DNA of 29,615 nt from a virus. The stretch is taken from positions 1-29,615 of IMG/VR virus record IMGVR_UViG_3300044515_000040, one strand, 5' to 3'. Every line of letters begins with the position of its first letter. Position 1 is the first letter of the stretch. Under the pieces are notes generated by a model. The model did no database searches. It worked only from the letters and a program-made list of their open reading frames with translations, and had not been told where the DNA came from. The translations under genes and the position numbers were made by a program. Positions 6,519 to 14,955 of the stretch are shown piece after piece.

Positions 6519-9500
6519 AATCGCGGACCTCGCCAGTCTGATTGTTCGGCTCGAAGCAGAAACGAGTCAGTATTCTGCCGCGATTCAGAAAGCGACCGAC
6601 CAAATCAGCGGATTCGCAGACACCGTCGGCTCGTCCGTCGCTGACGTCGCAAAGAATCTGCTCGGGCTCGAGGCGCTAAAGCAGGTCTTCGATTTCAGCG
6701 ACAACATCGTCAAGACGATGGCGAGCTTCGATCTGTTGTCACATGCGGTGGGCGCGACGACCGAAACGTTATCGCAGCTTAGTTTTGCCGGAAAACTAAC
6801 GGGCGTCGATGACATTGGCGCCGCGCTGGAGAAGATGGCGCGCTCGGTCGGTCAAGCCGAGATCGGAAACCAGAAGCTGATCGGCACGTTCTCGGCACTC
6901 GGCGTAAGCATTACCGACGCGAGCGGGAAGCTAAAATCTACCGACCAGCAACTGCTCGACATCGCCGATGCTGTGTCGAAGTACAACGATGGTCTCTCTA
7001 AGACCGCCGCGGTGCAGGCGATCTTCGGTCGCGGCGGGGCCGACTTCATCAAGTTCCTCGACCAGGGCGCAGAGGCGATCAAGGCTGCTCAGCAGGAGGC
7101 CATTGATCTCGGCGTGAGCATATCGGCTCCAGCGGCCAAAGCGGCGGACGAGTTCGAGAGCAACATGACGCGCATAGGCGCGGCGTTTCAGGGCGTCTTC
7201 TTCAAGGCGTTGGAGGAGGTGCTGCCGAAATTTATAGAAATCACCGACAAGATTGTCGAGTTTGCAAAGAACGCCGACAACACTAGGCCGATAGTAGAAC
7301 AGCTCGCTGCAGGATTTAAGATCATAGGCACGGTCCTGGTGATAGTCGGCACGGCATTCGAAGTCGTCGGGAAAGTAATCGGCCAGTTTGTAGGATCTAT
7401 CGTTCTTACGATCGAGGCCCTCGCTGATCTGGCGAACGCGTTCACTGATCCGATAGGGGCGATGCAAAAGTTTGCCAAAGAGCAAGTCGGTGTCATTGAA
7501 CAGATCAGTAATGCGTTCGCACATCCCGCTGACACAGCGAAAAAGTTTGTCAGCGATACACAAGACGCGCTCGACGGGATAGATAACGTACTCGAACATC
7601 CAATCGACTCGATAAAGAAGTTCTTCCAGACGCAGAAGGACGCTGTTAGCAGCGGACCGACGAGCGATGTTCTATCCACTCTAAAGGCTGGTTTGTCGGC
7701 GCTCAACGCAATGTGGGGCGATGCGAACGATCAGCTAAACGAGATCCACATCACGGCGAAGAAAATCAAGCCGGACCTCGTGCTTATCGATAACACTGCG
7801 CTCAAGGCAATGGAGAGCGCGATCGATGCCCTCGCCAAGCTCGACGATACGCTCAAGCAGCAGGTTGCGACGTACGGCTTGAGCGGCGCGGCGGCGACGG
7901 TCTACGACGTCACATTGGGCAAGCTGAGCGCGAGCGTCGACAAAGTCGATAATCTCAGTCCCAAACAGGCGCAGGCCGCGCTGGCAGCGCTCGAGAAGCA
8001 GGGCAAGCTGTCGAAGGCCGCGATCGACGAGATCAACGCGTCCATCGCTGCCGGCGTCCCCATCGGCGATGCGTTCAAAAAGTCGATCATCGACGAGGCG
8101 ACGGCTCTCGACCAGCTCAAAGCAGTGGACGCGCTGTCAAAGCTGGACGCTCAGCTGCTGACGATGACCGGGCACCTCGAGGACGCAGGGAAAGCGGCGT
8201 TTGACCTGGCTAACAGGCCGCTGCGCGTCACGATCCAAACGCAGCAGGACAAGACTACATTCAAGGGGCTTGATAACTCGCAGAGTGTCGCCCTGGCGAC
8301 CTCACAGCTCAACGATCTGAAGAGCCAGGCGATCACGATTAATGACGCGCTGGGCAAGAAGATCGCCGACGTCGACGCGGCGGCACTCGCGTCGGGTGAG
8401 GGTAACCTACAGGTAGCAGGTGAGGAGGCTGTCGCGCGTCAGGCCGCGATCTCGCAGCTCGAGGCCCTGTATGTCAAGGCGCAAGCGCTCGCCGAGGCGA
8501 CGGGCATGAAGTCTGCGGCCGAGCAGGCGAAGGCGTTGCAGAGCGCGATCGGCGCGATCCAGTTCAATCCCAAGATCGTTCAGGACGTCGACGCGGCGAC
8601 GGCGGCGCAGAAGAAGTTTACCGAGGCGACGCTCGTACAGAAGAAAGCGGACGACGATCTCTCTTTGCAGATGGCTGACCTAGCGAAGCAAAACGCTGAC
8701 GGTTCGCTCACCGATCTCGATTACATGGCCAAGCAGGACGACGCGCGTCAGAAAGCGATCGACCAGCTGACCGTGATCCAGGGACAGTATCTCGACCTTT
8801 ACAACAACAATCCCGGTAACGCGGCGGCGCTCGACCAGTACAAGAGGCTCGGCATCCAGATCGACGGTCTGCAGACGCAGATGGGCCAGCTCGCGAAGAC
8901 GGTACGCACCGACCTGACGGACTCGCTGACTAACGCTTTCGTGGGCTTCGCGACGGGGAGCGAATCGGCCAGCGCCGCGCTCAAGTCGTTCGTCGCCGAC
9001 TTCAGCAAGCAGATGCTTCAACTTGCGGCGAAACAGCTTTTCCAAAAGCTCTTCGAGTCGACGGGCATTTCAGCCGGCATCGATTCACTGTTCGGTGCGG
9101 CGACAAAGACGGCGGGTAGCGCGGCGTCGGGTGCGGCGATCGGGACTGCGATCACGACGGCGGCGACCGCGGGCGGAGCCACGATGGGTGGCGCCCTCGA
9201 GGCTTCGGGGACGCTGGCTGCCACGGCCATGGGGACCGCAATCGAAGCGGCTGGCACCGCAGCGGCTGCCGAGATGGCCGCGGCGATAGCAGGGTCCGGT
9301 GCCGCGAGTGGCGCAAGCGCGGCTACTGTCGTGGCCCTCGCCGCGGCCGGTGGCGGCCCGATCCCGGCGAATCAACTAACCCTGGTCGGCGAACTAGGTC
9401 CTGAGCTCTATGTCAGCGACCTAGGCGAGACGACGGCGGCGACGGCGACGAAGTCAGGTACGCAGATTCCCGATGACCTGATGCACGCGCACGTCATCGG

Positions 9501-10428
9501 GACGAACGGGCCGGAATACATCAAGCCCAACGTCAGCGGGTTCGTCGTCCCGAGCGACACGTTCTTAAAGGCGCTCGCGGATCGTGCCGCGCCTCGTGCG
9601 CTCCAGCCTATCCATGCCGCACCCGATGACGTCAAGGCCGAACAGGCTGAACCTGACGGCGGCCACCGCGGCGTCACGCAGGCCGCCGCCGGCATACGCC
9701 CGCCCGCACCTGTCGTCGATCTGATGCCCTTAATCGCGGCGCGCCTGCCGGCGCTGCAGACGCGTCTGTTCGCGCCGCCGCAGACGACGGCCGCTGAACG
9801 CGTTGAGCAGCCGGCCGGTCACGCGGCCGATGTCAGCGCCCCGATCCGGACGACCGTCGAGTCGCGTGGCGCGCCGTCGATCCAATTGCCGTCGCCGCCG
9901 TCGAACGTCATCGCCTTTCCCACGCCCACGATGCCTGCGTCGGGCCATGCCATGGCGAAGACACTCGACGTGGCATCTGAGCTGCCCTCGATCCCCGACC
10001 GGCTCGACGCCGAGGTGACCCGCGCCGACGCGCCCGAGGTACCTGCGATGCTCGACGAACCGACGTCGGCGATGATCATCAAGTTCGAGAAGATTGTGAA
10101 GAACGAGCAGCCGCCCATGCTCGACCCATACGAGTACGAGGCGTTGCTCACCGACCGGTACCTGCAGAAGCGCCAAGGCGGCGGACCGGTGAGCGCCGGC
10201 AAGCCCTACCTCGTCGGCGAGGGCGGACCCGAGCTCATGGTTCCCGACTCGTCGGGGACGGTGATGAACTCGTGGCAGACGCAGAACAATCAACCGAGCA
10301 CGATCGTTAACGTGAATAATCATTTTCTCGTTCAATCGCAGACGGGCAAGGTCGATCGCGCGTCGCAGGGTCAGATCGCGGCCAAGACGGGGATGAGCGT
10401 CCAGATGGCGTTAGCGAGAAACGGCTGA
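6466..10428 (+). CDS. Tape measure protein
   Basis: Up to 1,320 residues, by far the longest gene, directly after the chaperone pair. It sets tail length and is ejected with the DNA. At about 0.15 nm per residue it predicts a tail near 195-200 nm (rule of thumb). Visible parts: N-terminal helical segment (LASLIVRLEAETSQYSAAIQ), a hydrophobic zone around residues 280-325 (IGTVLVIVGTAFEVVGKVIG), long Ala/Gln/Lys helices, an Ala/Thr/Gly-rich stretch near 885-960, and a C-terminal part with two GGGP...VGE.GPEL blocks separated by a Pro-rich insert. The start is uncertain. TTG at 6466 touches the previous stop (TTGA), but the conserved N-terminus starts at ATC 6520 behind a GAGGGAGAG ribosome binding site. 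Confidence 0.92.
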   Translation: MIEKRSRRLEPSWRGRAKIADLASLIVRLEAETSQYSAAIQKATDQISGFADTVGSSVADVAKNLLGLEALKQVFDFSDNIVKTMASFDLLSHAVGATTETLSQLSFAGKLTGVDDIGAALEKMARSVGQAEIGNQKLIGTFSALGVSITDASGKLKSTDQQLLDIADAVSKYNDGLSKTAAVQAIFGRGGADFIKFLDQGAEAIKAAQQEAIDLGVSISAPAAKAADEFESNMTRIGAAFQGVFFKALEEVLPKFIEITDKIVEFAKNADNTRPIVEQLAAGFKIIGTVLVIVGTAFEVVGKVIGQFVGSIVLTIEALADLANAFTDPIGAMQKFAKEQVGVIEQISNAFAHPADTAKKFVSDTQDALDGIDNVLEHPIDSIKKFFQTQKDAVSSGPTSDVLSTLKAGLSALNAMWGDANDQLNEIHITAKKIKPDLVLIDNTALKAMESAIDALAKLDDTLKQQVATYGLSGAAATVYDVTLGKLSASVDKVDNLSPKQAQAALAALEKQGKLSKAAIDEINASIAAGVPIGDAFKKSIIDEATALDQLKAVDALSKLDAQLLTMTGHLEDAGKAAFDLANRPLRVTIQTQQDKTTFKGLDNSQSVALATSQLNDLKSQAITINDALGKKIADVDAAALASGEGNLQVAGEEAVARQAAISQLEALYVKAQALAEATGMKSAAEQAKALQSAIGAIQFNPKIVQDVDAATAAQKKFTEATLVQKKADDDLSLQMADLAKQNADGSLTDLDYMAKQDDARQKAIDQLTVIQGQYLDLYNNNPGNAAALDQYKRLGIQIDGLQTQMGQLAKTVRTDLTDSLTNAFVGFATGSESASAALKSFVADFSKQMLQLAAKQLFQKLFESTGISAGIDSLFGAATKTAGSAASGAAIGTAITTAATAGGATMGGALEASGTLAATAMGTAIEAAGTAAAAEMAAAIAGSGAASGASAATVVALAAAGGGPIPANQLTLVGELGPELYVSDLGETTAATATKSGTQIPDDLMHAHVIGTNGPEYIKPNVSGFVVPSDTFLKALADRAAPRALQPIHAAPDDVKAEQAEPDGGHRGVTQAAAGIRPPAPVVDLMPLIAARLPALQTRLFAPPQTTAAERVEQPAGHAADVSAPIRTTVESRGAPSIQLPSPPSNVIAFPTPTMPASGHAMAKTLDVASELPSIPDRLDAEVTRADAPEVPAMLDEPTSAMIIKFEKIVKNEQPPMLDPYEYEALLTDRYLQKRQGGGPVSAGKPYLVGEGGPELMVPDSSGTVMNSWQTQNNQPSTIVNVNNHFLVQSQTGKVDRASQGQIAAKTGMSVQMALARNG
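6489..6515 (+). promoter_or_regulatory. Stem-loop covering the tape measure ribosome binding site
   Basis: CCCTCG (6496-6501) pairs perfectly with CGAGGG (6505-6510) across a TGG loop, and outer GCTC (6489-6492) pairs with GAGC (6512-6515). The 3' arm contains the purine-rich stretch GAGGGAGAG that would be the Shine-Dalgarno for a start at 6520. Such a fold would hold translation low until ribosomes from upstream open it. There is no following T-tract, so it is not a normal terminator. Confidence 0.5.
9349..9420 (+). repeat. GPEL block 1 in tape measure C-terminus
   Basis: Encodes GGGPIPANQLTLVGE followed by LGPELYVSD. A diverged copy lies at 10177-10248 (GGGPVSAGKPYLVGE then GGPELMVPD). 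Many tape measure proteins carry a single block of this type near the C-terminus. Here two copies flank about 250 residues of Pro/Ala-rich sequence. Confidence 0.7.
10177..10248 (+). repeat. GPEL block 2 in tape measure C-terminus
   Basis: Second, canonical copy of the block at 9349-9420, followed by the usual SSGTVM and a terminal domain ending in QSQTGKVDRASQGQIAAKTG. Similar at protein level but clearly diverged in DNA, so an old duplication or an insertion into a duplicated end. Confidence 0.7.
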
Positions 10429-11060
10429 TGCCGACGATCGTCGCCGATACGCAGTACGCGACGTTTCCAGAGTGTCCCGGATTCGGGTTCACCGTCGAGC
10501 CGAGGTACATGACCCACTCGATCGATGGCGAAGGTGGCCAGGAGAATGTCGCCCGTCGCTGGAGCAAACCGCTATCGTTTTTTACAGCGGTACCGACCGG
10601 CAACCGTGACGCCGACGTGATACAGAACTTGCTGATCTTCTGGCACGCCGCCGGTGGAACTAGCAGACGTTTCAGGTTCAGAGATTGGGCGGATTACAAG
10701 AGCTGCAAGACGACGCAGAGGCCTACAGCGCTCGACCAGCCTTTCGAAGTCATCGGTGGGGCATATCAGCTGATCAAGCAGTACGCCGGTACGCTGCTGA
10801 CGCAGGATCGCGAGATTTACCGACCCGTCGGCTCGACGATTGTCGTGGCGAACACCCTGGGCGCAACGCAGACGGACTGGACGCTCGACGAAGCGACAGG
10901 CCTGCTAACGCCGGGTGGTGGCTTCGTCGGAACACCCGGATCCTGGGGCGGGGAATTCGACCTTCCCTGCAGATTCATGACCGAGTACTCGCTCAGCGTC
11001 GTCGATGGCGTCGACATCCAGAGCGGCTCGTTTACTCTGCGCGAGTGCAGGCCCAACTAG
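10428..11060 (+). CDS. DUF2460 tail protein, stand-alone paralogue
   Basis: 210 residues. The sequence YATFPECPGFGFTVEPRYMT, the Trp/Phe block SKPLSFFTAVPTGNRDADVI, FRFRDWADYKSC, and the ending SGSFTLRECRPN match DUF2460 (TIGR02217), the distal-tail-type protein encoded next to DUF2163 and NlpC/P60 genes in gene-transfer-agent-like tails. It probably forms the ring joining the tail tube to the tip. ATG at 10428 shares a base with the tape measure stop (TGATG). It is followed with no spacer by a second DUF2460 copy, with which it shares a 93-bp identical tract, although the rest differs at most synonymous sites. Confidence 0.88.
   Translation: MPTIVADTQYATFPECPGFGFTVEPRYMTHSIDGEGGQENVARRWSKPLSFFTAVPTGNRDADVIQNLLIFWHAAGGTSRRFRFRDWADYKSCKTTQRPTALDQPFEVIGGAYQLIKQYAGTLLTQDREIYRPVGSTIVVANTLGATQTDWTLDEATGLLTPGGGFVGTPGSWGGEFDLPCRFMTEYSLSVVDGVDIQSGSFTLRECRPN
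10828..10920 (+). repeat. 93-bp exact repeat shared by the two DUF2460 genes, copy 1
   Basis: Bases 10828-10920 equal 11458-11550 at every position (offset 630 bp). Sequences on either side in the same aligned genes differ at many third positions, so the tract is more recent than the gene duplication. It encodes the part around STIVVANTLGATQTDWTLDE. Confidence 0.93.
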
Positions 11061-13373
11061 ATGGATGTGCTCGCCGATACGACGTATGAGAGGTTCCCAG
11101 AATGCCCCGGGTTCGGGTTCACGGTTGAACCCAGGTACCTGACGAAGGCCATCGAGCGCGAGGGTGGACAGGAGCGCGTCGACCGTCGCTGGGACCGCAC
11201 GCTCGCGTTTTTCACGGCCGTGCCCACCGGGAATCGCGACGCCGACGTGATTCAGAATCTACTCATTTTTTGGCACGCCGTCGGCGGGATGAGTGGTCGA
11301 TTTAGATTCAGGGACTGGACGGATTACAAAAGCTGTAAGACGAATCAGACGCCGACGGCTTTAGATCAGCCTTTCGAGGTCGTCGACGCCGGCTACCAGA
11401 TGATCAAGCGGTACACGGCGGGGCCGATGACGCAGGATCGAGAGATCTACTGCCCTATCGGCTCGACGATTGTCGTGGCGAACACCCTGGGCGCAACGCA
11501 GACGGACTGGACGCTCGACGAAGCGACAGGCCTGCTAACGCCGGGTGGTGCGTTTGTCGGCACGCCGGGATCCTGGGGTGGAGAGTTCGATTTGCCGTGT
11601 CGGTTCCTGACCGAGTACTCCGTGGTCGTCGTCGACGGCAAGGGCATCCAGAGCGGGTCGTTTACCTTACGCGAGTGCCGGCCTAACGAGATCGGAATTG
11701 GAGGCGGAGGAGGTGGTGGCGGAGGTGGTGGTGGCGGCAGCGGTGGCGTCGTCGCCGGCCTGCCCTTCCTGATGCCCGATCTAGACACGATATTCGCCTC
11801 GCCGAAAATCGTGTTCGCCCACTACTTCCCGTCATTCCCGCTGTCGATCGACAACCTCGTGGCGACGGCCGACTACTACGAAGACGGTTATCTGGCGCCT
11901 GGCGGTGAAAGTGGCGACCACGTCGAATACGGCGGATTTTTGCGGCAACGGCCGTTGCCCGTCGCAGTCGGCGACCCGACCACGTACGTGCGCGACAACA
12001 TGGCGACCGAGGTTCGCGTGGCGATGGCGCGCGGCATCACGGTGTTCGCCATCGACGTCCTGAACCTCGCCAATGCGCTGAGCGGGATCGGGCACCTGCA
12101 GAACTTACTGGCGGCAGCGGCGGCGGTCGACAGTCGATTCAAGGTCATGGTGACGCTCGACATGTCGGCGGGCGGCCTGGGCTCGATCAGCGAGTCGGAT
12201 GCCGCATCGATTATCCAGGCGGTCGCGACATCGCCGGCCATATTCAAGCTGGGCACGGGGGAGATCGTGTTCTCAGCGTTCCAGGCCAACCTGCAGAGCG
12301 TATCGTGGTGGACGGCGATGATCGGAATCCTGACGACCGCCGGCATCCCGACGAAGTTCGTTCCCATATTGCTGGGCGCCCCGTCTGACGCCGGCTCGCT
12401 CGATCCGGTGAGCTACGCCGTCGGCCCGTGGGGTACGGCTACACCGAGTGCGGCGATCGCTCTGCAACCTAACCCGGCGATTGCGCACGGACACGGCCTC
12501 AAGTACTTGATGCCGATCTCGCAGCAGCAGTTCAGGATGAAAGACCAGATCTTCTGGGAGGCCAACAACAGCGAAACCATGCGCAAGTCGTGGGAGAGCG
12601 CGATCAACGGCGACTCCGACTGGGCGCAGTACGTGACGTGGAATGACTTTTCGGAGTCCAGCCAGATCGAGCCGTGCACGGACGCTACGCTCAATCTCAA
12701 CATCGGCAACGGGTTCTACGATCTCGGCGCGTACTACGCCGCGCGGTTCCTGACGGGTTCGTGGCCGACCATCACCAATGATCGCCTGTACTGCTTCTAT
12801 CGGCGCATGCCGTTGGGCGCCGCTCATCCCGATCAGGCCGATAATTTCACATGTGTCGGCGGCACGCCGTCAAACCTCATCGAGGTCGTCGCGATATTGA
12901 CGGCGCCGGGCACCGTGTCGATCAGTGTCGGAGGCAGTTCGGCGTCGTTCTCCGCACCCGCCGGACTGAGCGTGTACACGGTGCCGCTGGTTGCCGGCAC
13001 TCCGCTACTCGGGCTCGTCCGCGGCTCGACGGCGGTGATCTCTACGTTGGCCGCTCTGCAGATCTACGGCTACACGGGCGATCCGGCCGGCACGCTCGAC
13101 TACACCTACTGGAGCACGAGCGTGGCGCCGACGCCTCCGGCGCTCGACATGGAACCGTCGCCAGACCTGCCCGACGCGGAAGAGGGCGTCTCTTACACGG
13201 AGACGATCACCGGCAGCGGTGGTGTATTGCCGTACGTGTGGGGCTCAACTGGTGTCCCGGTGTGGGCCACAGAGACTATCAGCCTAGATACGACGATGTG
13301 GACCATCACCGGTATGCCGCCGATGAGCACAGAGATGGACACGATCGTACTCACACTCACGGATAGCTCTTGA
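11061..13373 (+). CDS. DUF2460-GH71 fusion: tail-tip alpha-1,3-glucanase-type depolymerase
   Basis: 770 residues. 1-212 is a second DUF2460 domain (FPECPGFGFTVEPRYLT...SGSFTLRECRPN). A linker of 13 consecutive Gly plus SGG follows, then about 240-595 reads as glycoside hydrolase family 71: PKIVFAHYFPSFPLS, ITVFAIDVLNL, FKVMVTLDMS (D367), IVFSAFQ, KYLMPISQQQF, YVTWNDFSESSQIEP (D529, E532) and YYAARFLTGSWPTITNDRLY. The TWND..ES block with its acidic pair is the hallmark of GH71, whose known members cut alpha-1,3-glucan. About 600-690 is a beta-sandwich-like region. The end (YTETITGSGGVLPYVW... MWTITGMP) resembles putative Ig (He_PIG) repeats. The DUF2460 part should anchor the enzyme in the tail tip. 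Activity and substrate are inferred from family. Confidence 0.87.
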   Translation: MDVLADTTYERFPECPGFGFTVEPRYLTKAIEREGGQERVDRRWDRTLAFFTAVPTGNRDADVIQNLLIFWHAVGGMSGRFRFRDWTDYKSCKTNQTPTALDQPFEVVDAGYQMIKRYTAGPMTQDREIYCPIGSTIVVANTLGATQTDWTLDEATGLLTPGGAFVGTPGSWGGEFDLPCRFLTEYSVVVVDGKGIQSGSFTLRECRPNEIGIGGGGGGGGGGGGGSGGVVAGLPFLMPDLDTIFASPKIVFAHYFPSFPLSIDNLVATADYYEDGYLAPGGESGDHVEYGGFLRQRPLPVAVGDPTTYVRDNMATEVRVAMARGITVFAIDVLNLANALSGIGHLQNLLAAAAAVDSRFKVMVTLDMSAGGLGSISESDAASIIQAVATSPAIFKLGTGEIVFSAFQANLQSVSWWTAMIGILTTAGIPTKFVPILLGAPSDAGSLDPVSYAVGPWGTATPSAAIALQPNPAIAHGHGLKYLMPISQQQFRMKDQIFWEANNSETMRKSWESAINGDSDWAQYVTWNDFSESSQIEPCTDATLNLNIGNGFYDLGAYYAARFLTGSWPTITNDRLYCFYRRMPLGAAHPDQADNFTCVGGTPSNLIEVVAILTAPGTVSISVGGSSASFSAPAGLSVYTVPLVAGTPLLGLVRGSTAVISTLAALQIYGYTGDPAGTLDYTYWSTSVAPTPPALDMEPSPDLPDAEEGVSYTETITGSGGVLPYVWGSTGVPVWATETISLDTTMWTITGMPPMSTEMDTIVLTLTDSS
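11458..11550 (+). repeat. 93-bp exact repeat shared by the two DUF2460 genes, copy 2
   Basis: Partner of 10828-10920. The gene starts are 633 bp apart but the tracts are 630 bp apart, so one codon has been gained or lost upstream between the copies. Confidence 0.93.
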
Positions 13374-13383
13374 GGAGTTTCTG

Positions 13384-14955
13384 ATGCCTAGCTCGATCAC
13401 CAAGACATATCACCTGAATGTTGTCCCGGCAGGACTCCCTCTGACGGCGACGCCGACGTTCTCGCCGGGCGCAGGCTCGTACTCTGGTACGCAGACAGTG
13501 GCGATCTCGTGCGCGACGCCGAGTTCAACGATCTACTACACCACTGACGGCTCGACGCCGACGACGGGAAGCACCGTGTATTCCGCGACGATCACGGTGG
13601 GCGCAAACGAAGTAGTCAAGGCGATGGCGACCGCGACGAGTCACGCGGACAGCGCAGTCGGCAGTGCGTCGTACATCATCGGCGGCGGTGGCGGCAATCT
13701 GATGATGTATTCGAATGGCGTGATCGACACCAGCAAATGGCCGACGGCGAACGACTACTCTTACGGGGCGACGCCGGCGCACGACTACCTCTACACCGGT
13801 AGTCCACAACCCGGGCACACGTACTCGAACCTGGTGCACGCGGCGAGCGGATGGCAACAGGCCACCAACTGGGCGGTGTCGCCGCCCAACGGTCAGGACA
13901 TTTCCCAGTACACGTATTTGCAATTCGACATCAAGCTTCAGGCGGGGTCGAACATAGGAATATCCGGTCACGCGACGCGCTCGACCGGCAACGACATCAA
14001 CGTCTGCGCATATTGCAATTCGATTGCCAACATACCGGGCATCGGCACGCTCACGCCGGGCGTTTGGCTGTACGCGAAGAAAATGCCGACGTCGTTCATC
14101 GGCCTGCTCGGCTCCGGCAATTATTACAAATACGCGATGCAGGACAACGGCAATTATCCGGTGGGCTTAAGTTTCCAACTGGATAACATTCAATGGGTTG
14201 CCGGAAACCTCGCGTGGGTTCATAACGGCGATCCCGAGGTCGCGGCGCTGCAGTCGGGGTGGACGGACGCGAGCACCGGTCTGACGGCGAACTACGCCTT
14301 CAACCCGACGACGGTCAACTCAGCGCTGTACTCATGCAATCAGCCACCGCAGGCTAACTCTTTCACCGGCACGCTGGTCGGTCCGGCATTGACGGTGTCG
14401 GGACTCACTGATGTGATCCACCCGGGACAGCAACTGGTTTACTTCCAACCGGGTGCGCAACCCGTGGTGTGGGGCGCGATCACGAGCGGCTCGGGCGGCT
14501 CGTGGAACGTCAGCTCGCCGGGAGGCAACTTCTCCGGTCAGAGCTGCTGCACGACGTGGCTGCAGTCGCAGATGCAGGCGATCAAGCTCACCATGACGGC
14601 GGCCGGCGCCAAGTGGCGCGTGAACTATGCGAGTGGTTTTGATCTCACGCCGCATACTCACCTCACGTTCGCCATCACACCGACGAAAACCGGTAACGCT
14701 TGGAAGGTGCAGTATTACGACACCTCGGGCGCCGCGACAGGCACGCCGGTCGTAATCTCGCCGGGGAGCCTGACGTACTGCGACGCCGACTACGGCATCA
14801 ACTGGAGCAGCGGAGCCCCGAACTACACCGTGTACGAGATCCCGCTCGCCGACCTCGGAGTGAGCGGCGCGACGATCGGCGGTTTTAGCATTCAGGACAA
14901 CAGCGGCAACACGACGAATGTGGCTTACCTGTCGGCGCCGGCGCACCACTCGTGA
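13384..14955 (+). CDS. Chitobiase-C-like plus carbohydrate-binding tail protein
   Basis: 523 residues, ATG at 13384 with a GAGGAG ribosome binding site 5 bp upstream. Residues about 15-98 (TPTFSPGAGSYSGTQTVAIS, then IYYTTDGSTPTTGSTVYSAT and VVKAMATATSHADS) match the chitobiase/beta-hexosaminidase C-terminal domain (CHB_HEX_C), a small Ig-like module common beside polysaccharide enzymes. A GGGGG linker follows. The remaining 410 residues look like two beta-rich modules, about 108-270 and 285-520. Each has Asp/Asn/Trp-rich strands and phrases such as YLQFDIKLQAGSNIGISGH and THLTFAITPTKTGNAW, suggestive of jelly-roll carbohydrate-binding domains, but I cannot name a CBM family. No catalytic motif is evident. 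Position after the GH71 fusion suggests co-operation on a surface glycan. Confidence 0.7.
   Translation: MPSSITKTYHLNVVPAGLPLTATPTFSPGAGSYSGTQTVAISCATPSSTIYYTTDGSTPTTGSTVYSATITVGANEVVKAMATATSHADSAVGSASYIIGGGGGNLMMYSNGVIDTSKWPTANDYSYGATPAHDYLYTGSPQPGHTYSNLVHAASGWQQATNWAVSPPNGQDISQYTYLQFDIKLQAGSNIGISGHATRSTGNDINVCAYCNSIANIPGIGTLTPGVWLYAKKMPTSFIGLLGSGNYYKYAMQDNGNYPVGLSFQLDNIQWVAGNLAWVHNGDPEVAALQSGWTDASTGLTANYAFNPTTVNSALYSCNQPPQANSFTGTLVGPALTVSGLTDVIHPGQQLVYFQPGAQPVVWGAITSGSGGSWNVSSPGGNFSGQSCCTTWLQSQMQAIKLTMTAAGAKWRVNYASGFDLTPHTHLTFAITPTKTGNAWKVQYYDTSGAATGTPVVISPGSLTYCDADYGINWSSGAPNYTVYEIPLADLGVSGATIGGFSIQDNSGNTTNVAYLSAPAHHS

Noticed and set aside
6930-7706. Long minus-strand ORFs under the tape measure gene
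   Set aside because: They lie antisense inside a conserved structural gene and lack any recognisable protein pattern.
11700-11748. GGT/GGC/GGA-rich run as a possible microsatellite or G-quadruplex
   Set aside because: It is in frame and encodes the poly-Gly linker of the fusion; codons vary (GGA, GGT, GGC), as expected of a coding linker rather than slippage.
13390-13970. Minus-strand Arg/Val-rich ORF 13525-13971
   Set aside because: Antisense shadow of the CHB_HEX_C-type gene; composition is that of reverse-read GC-rich codons.
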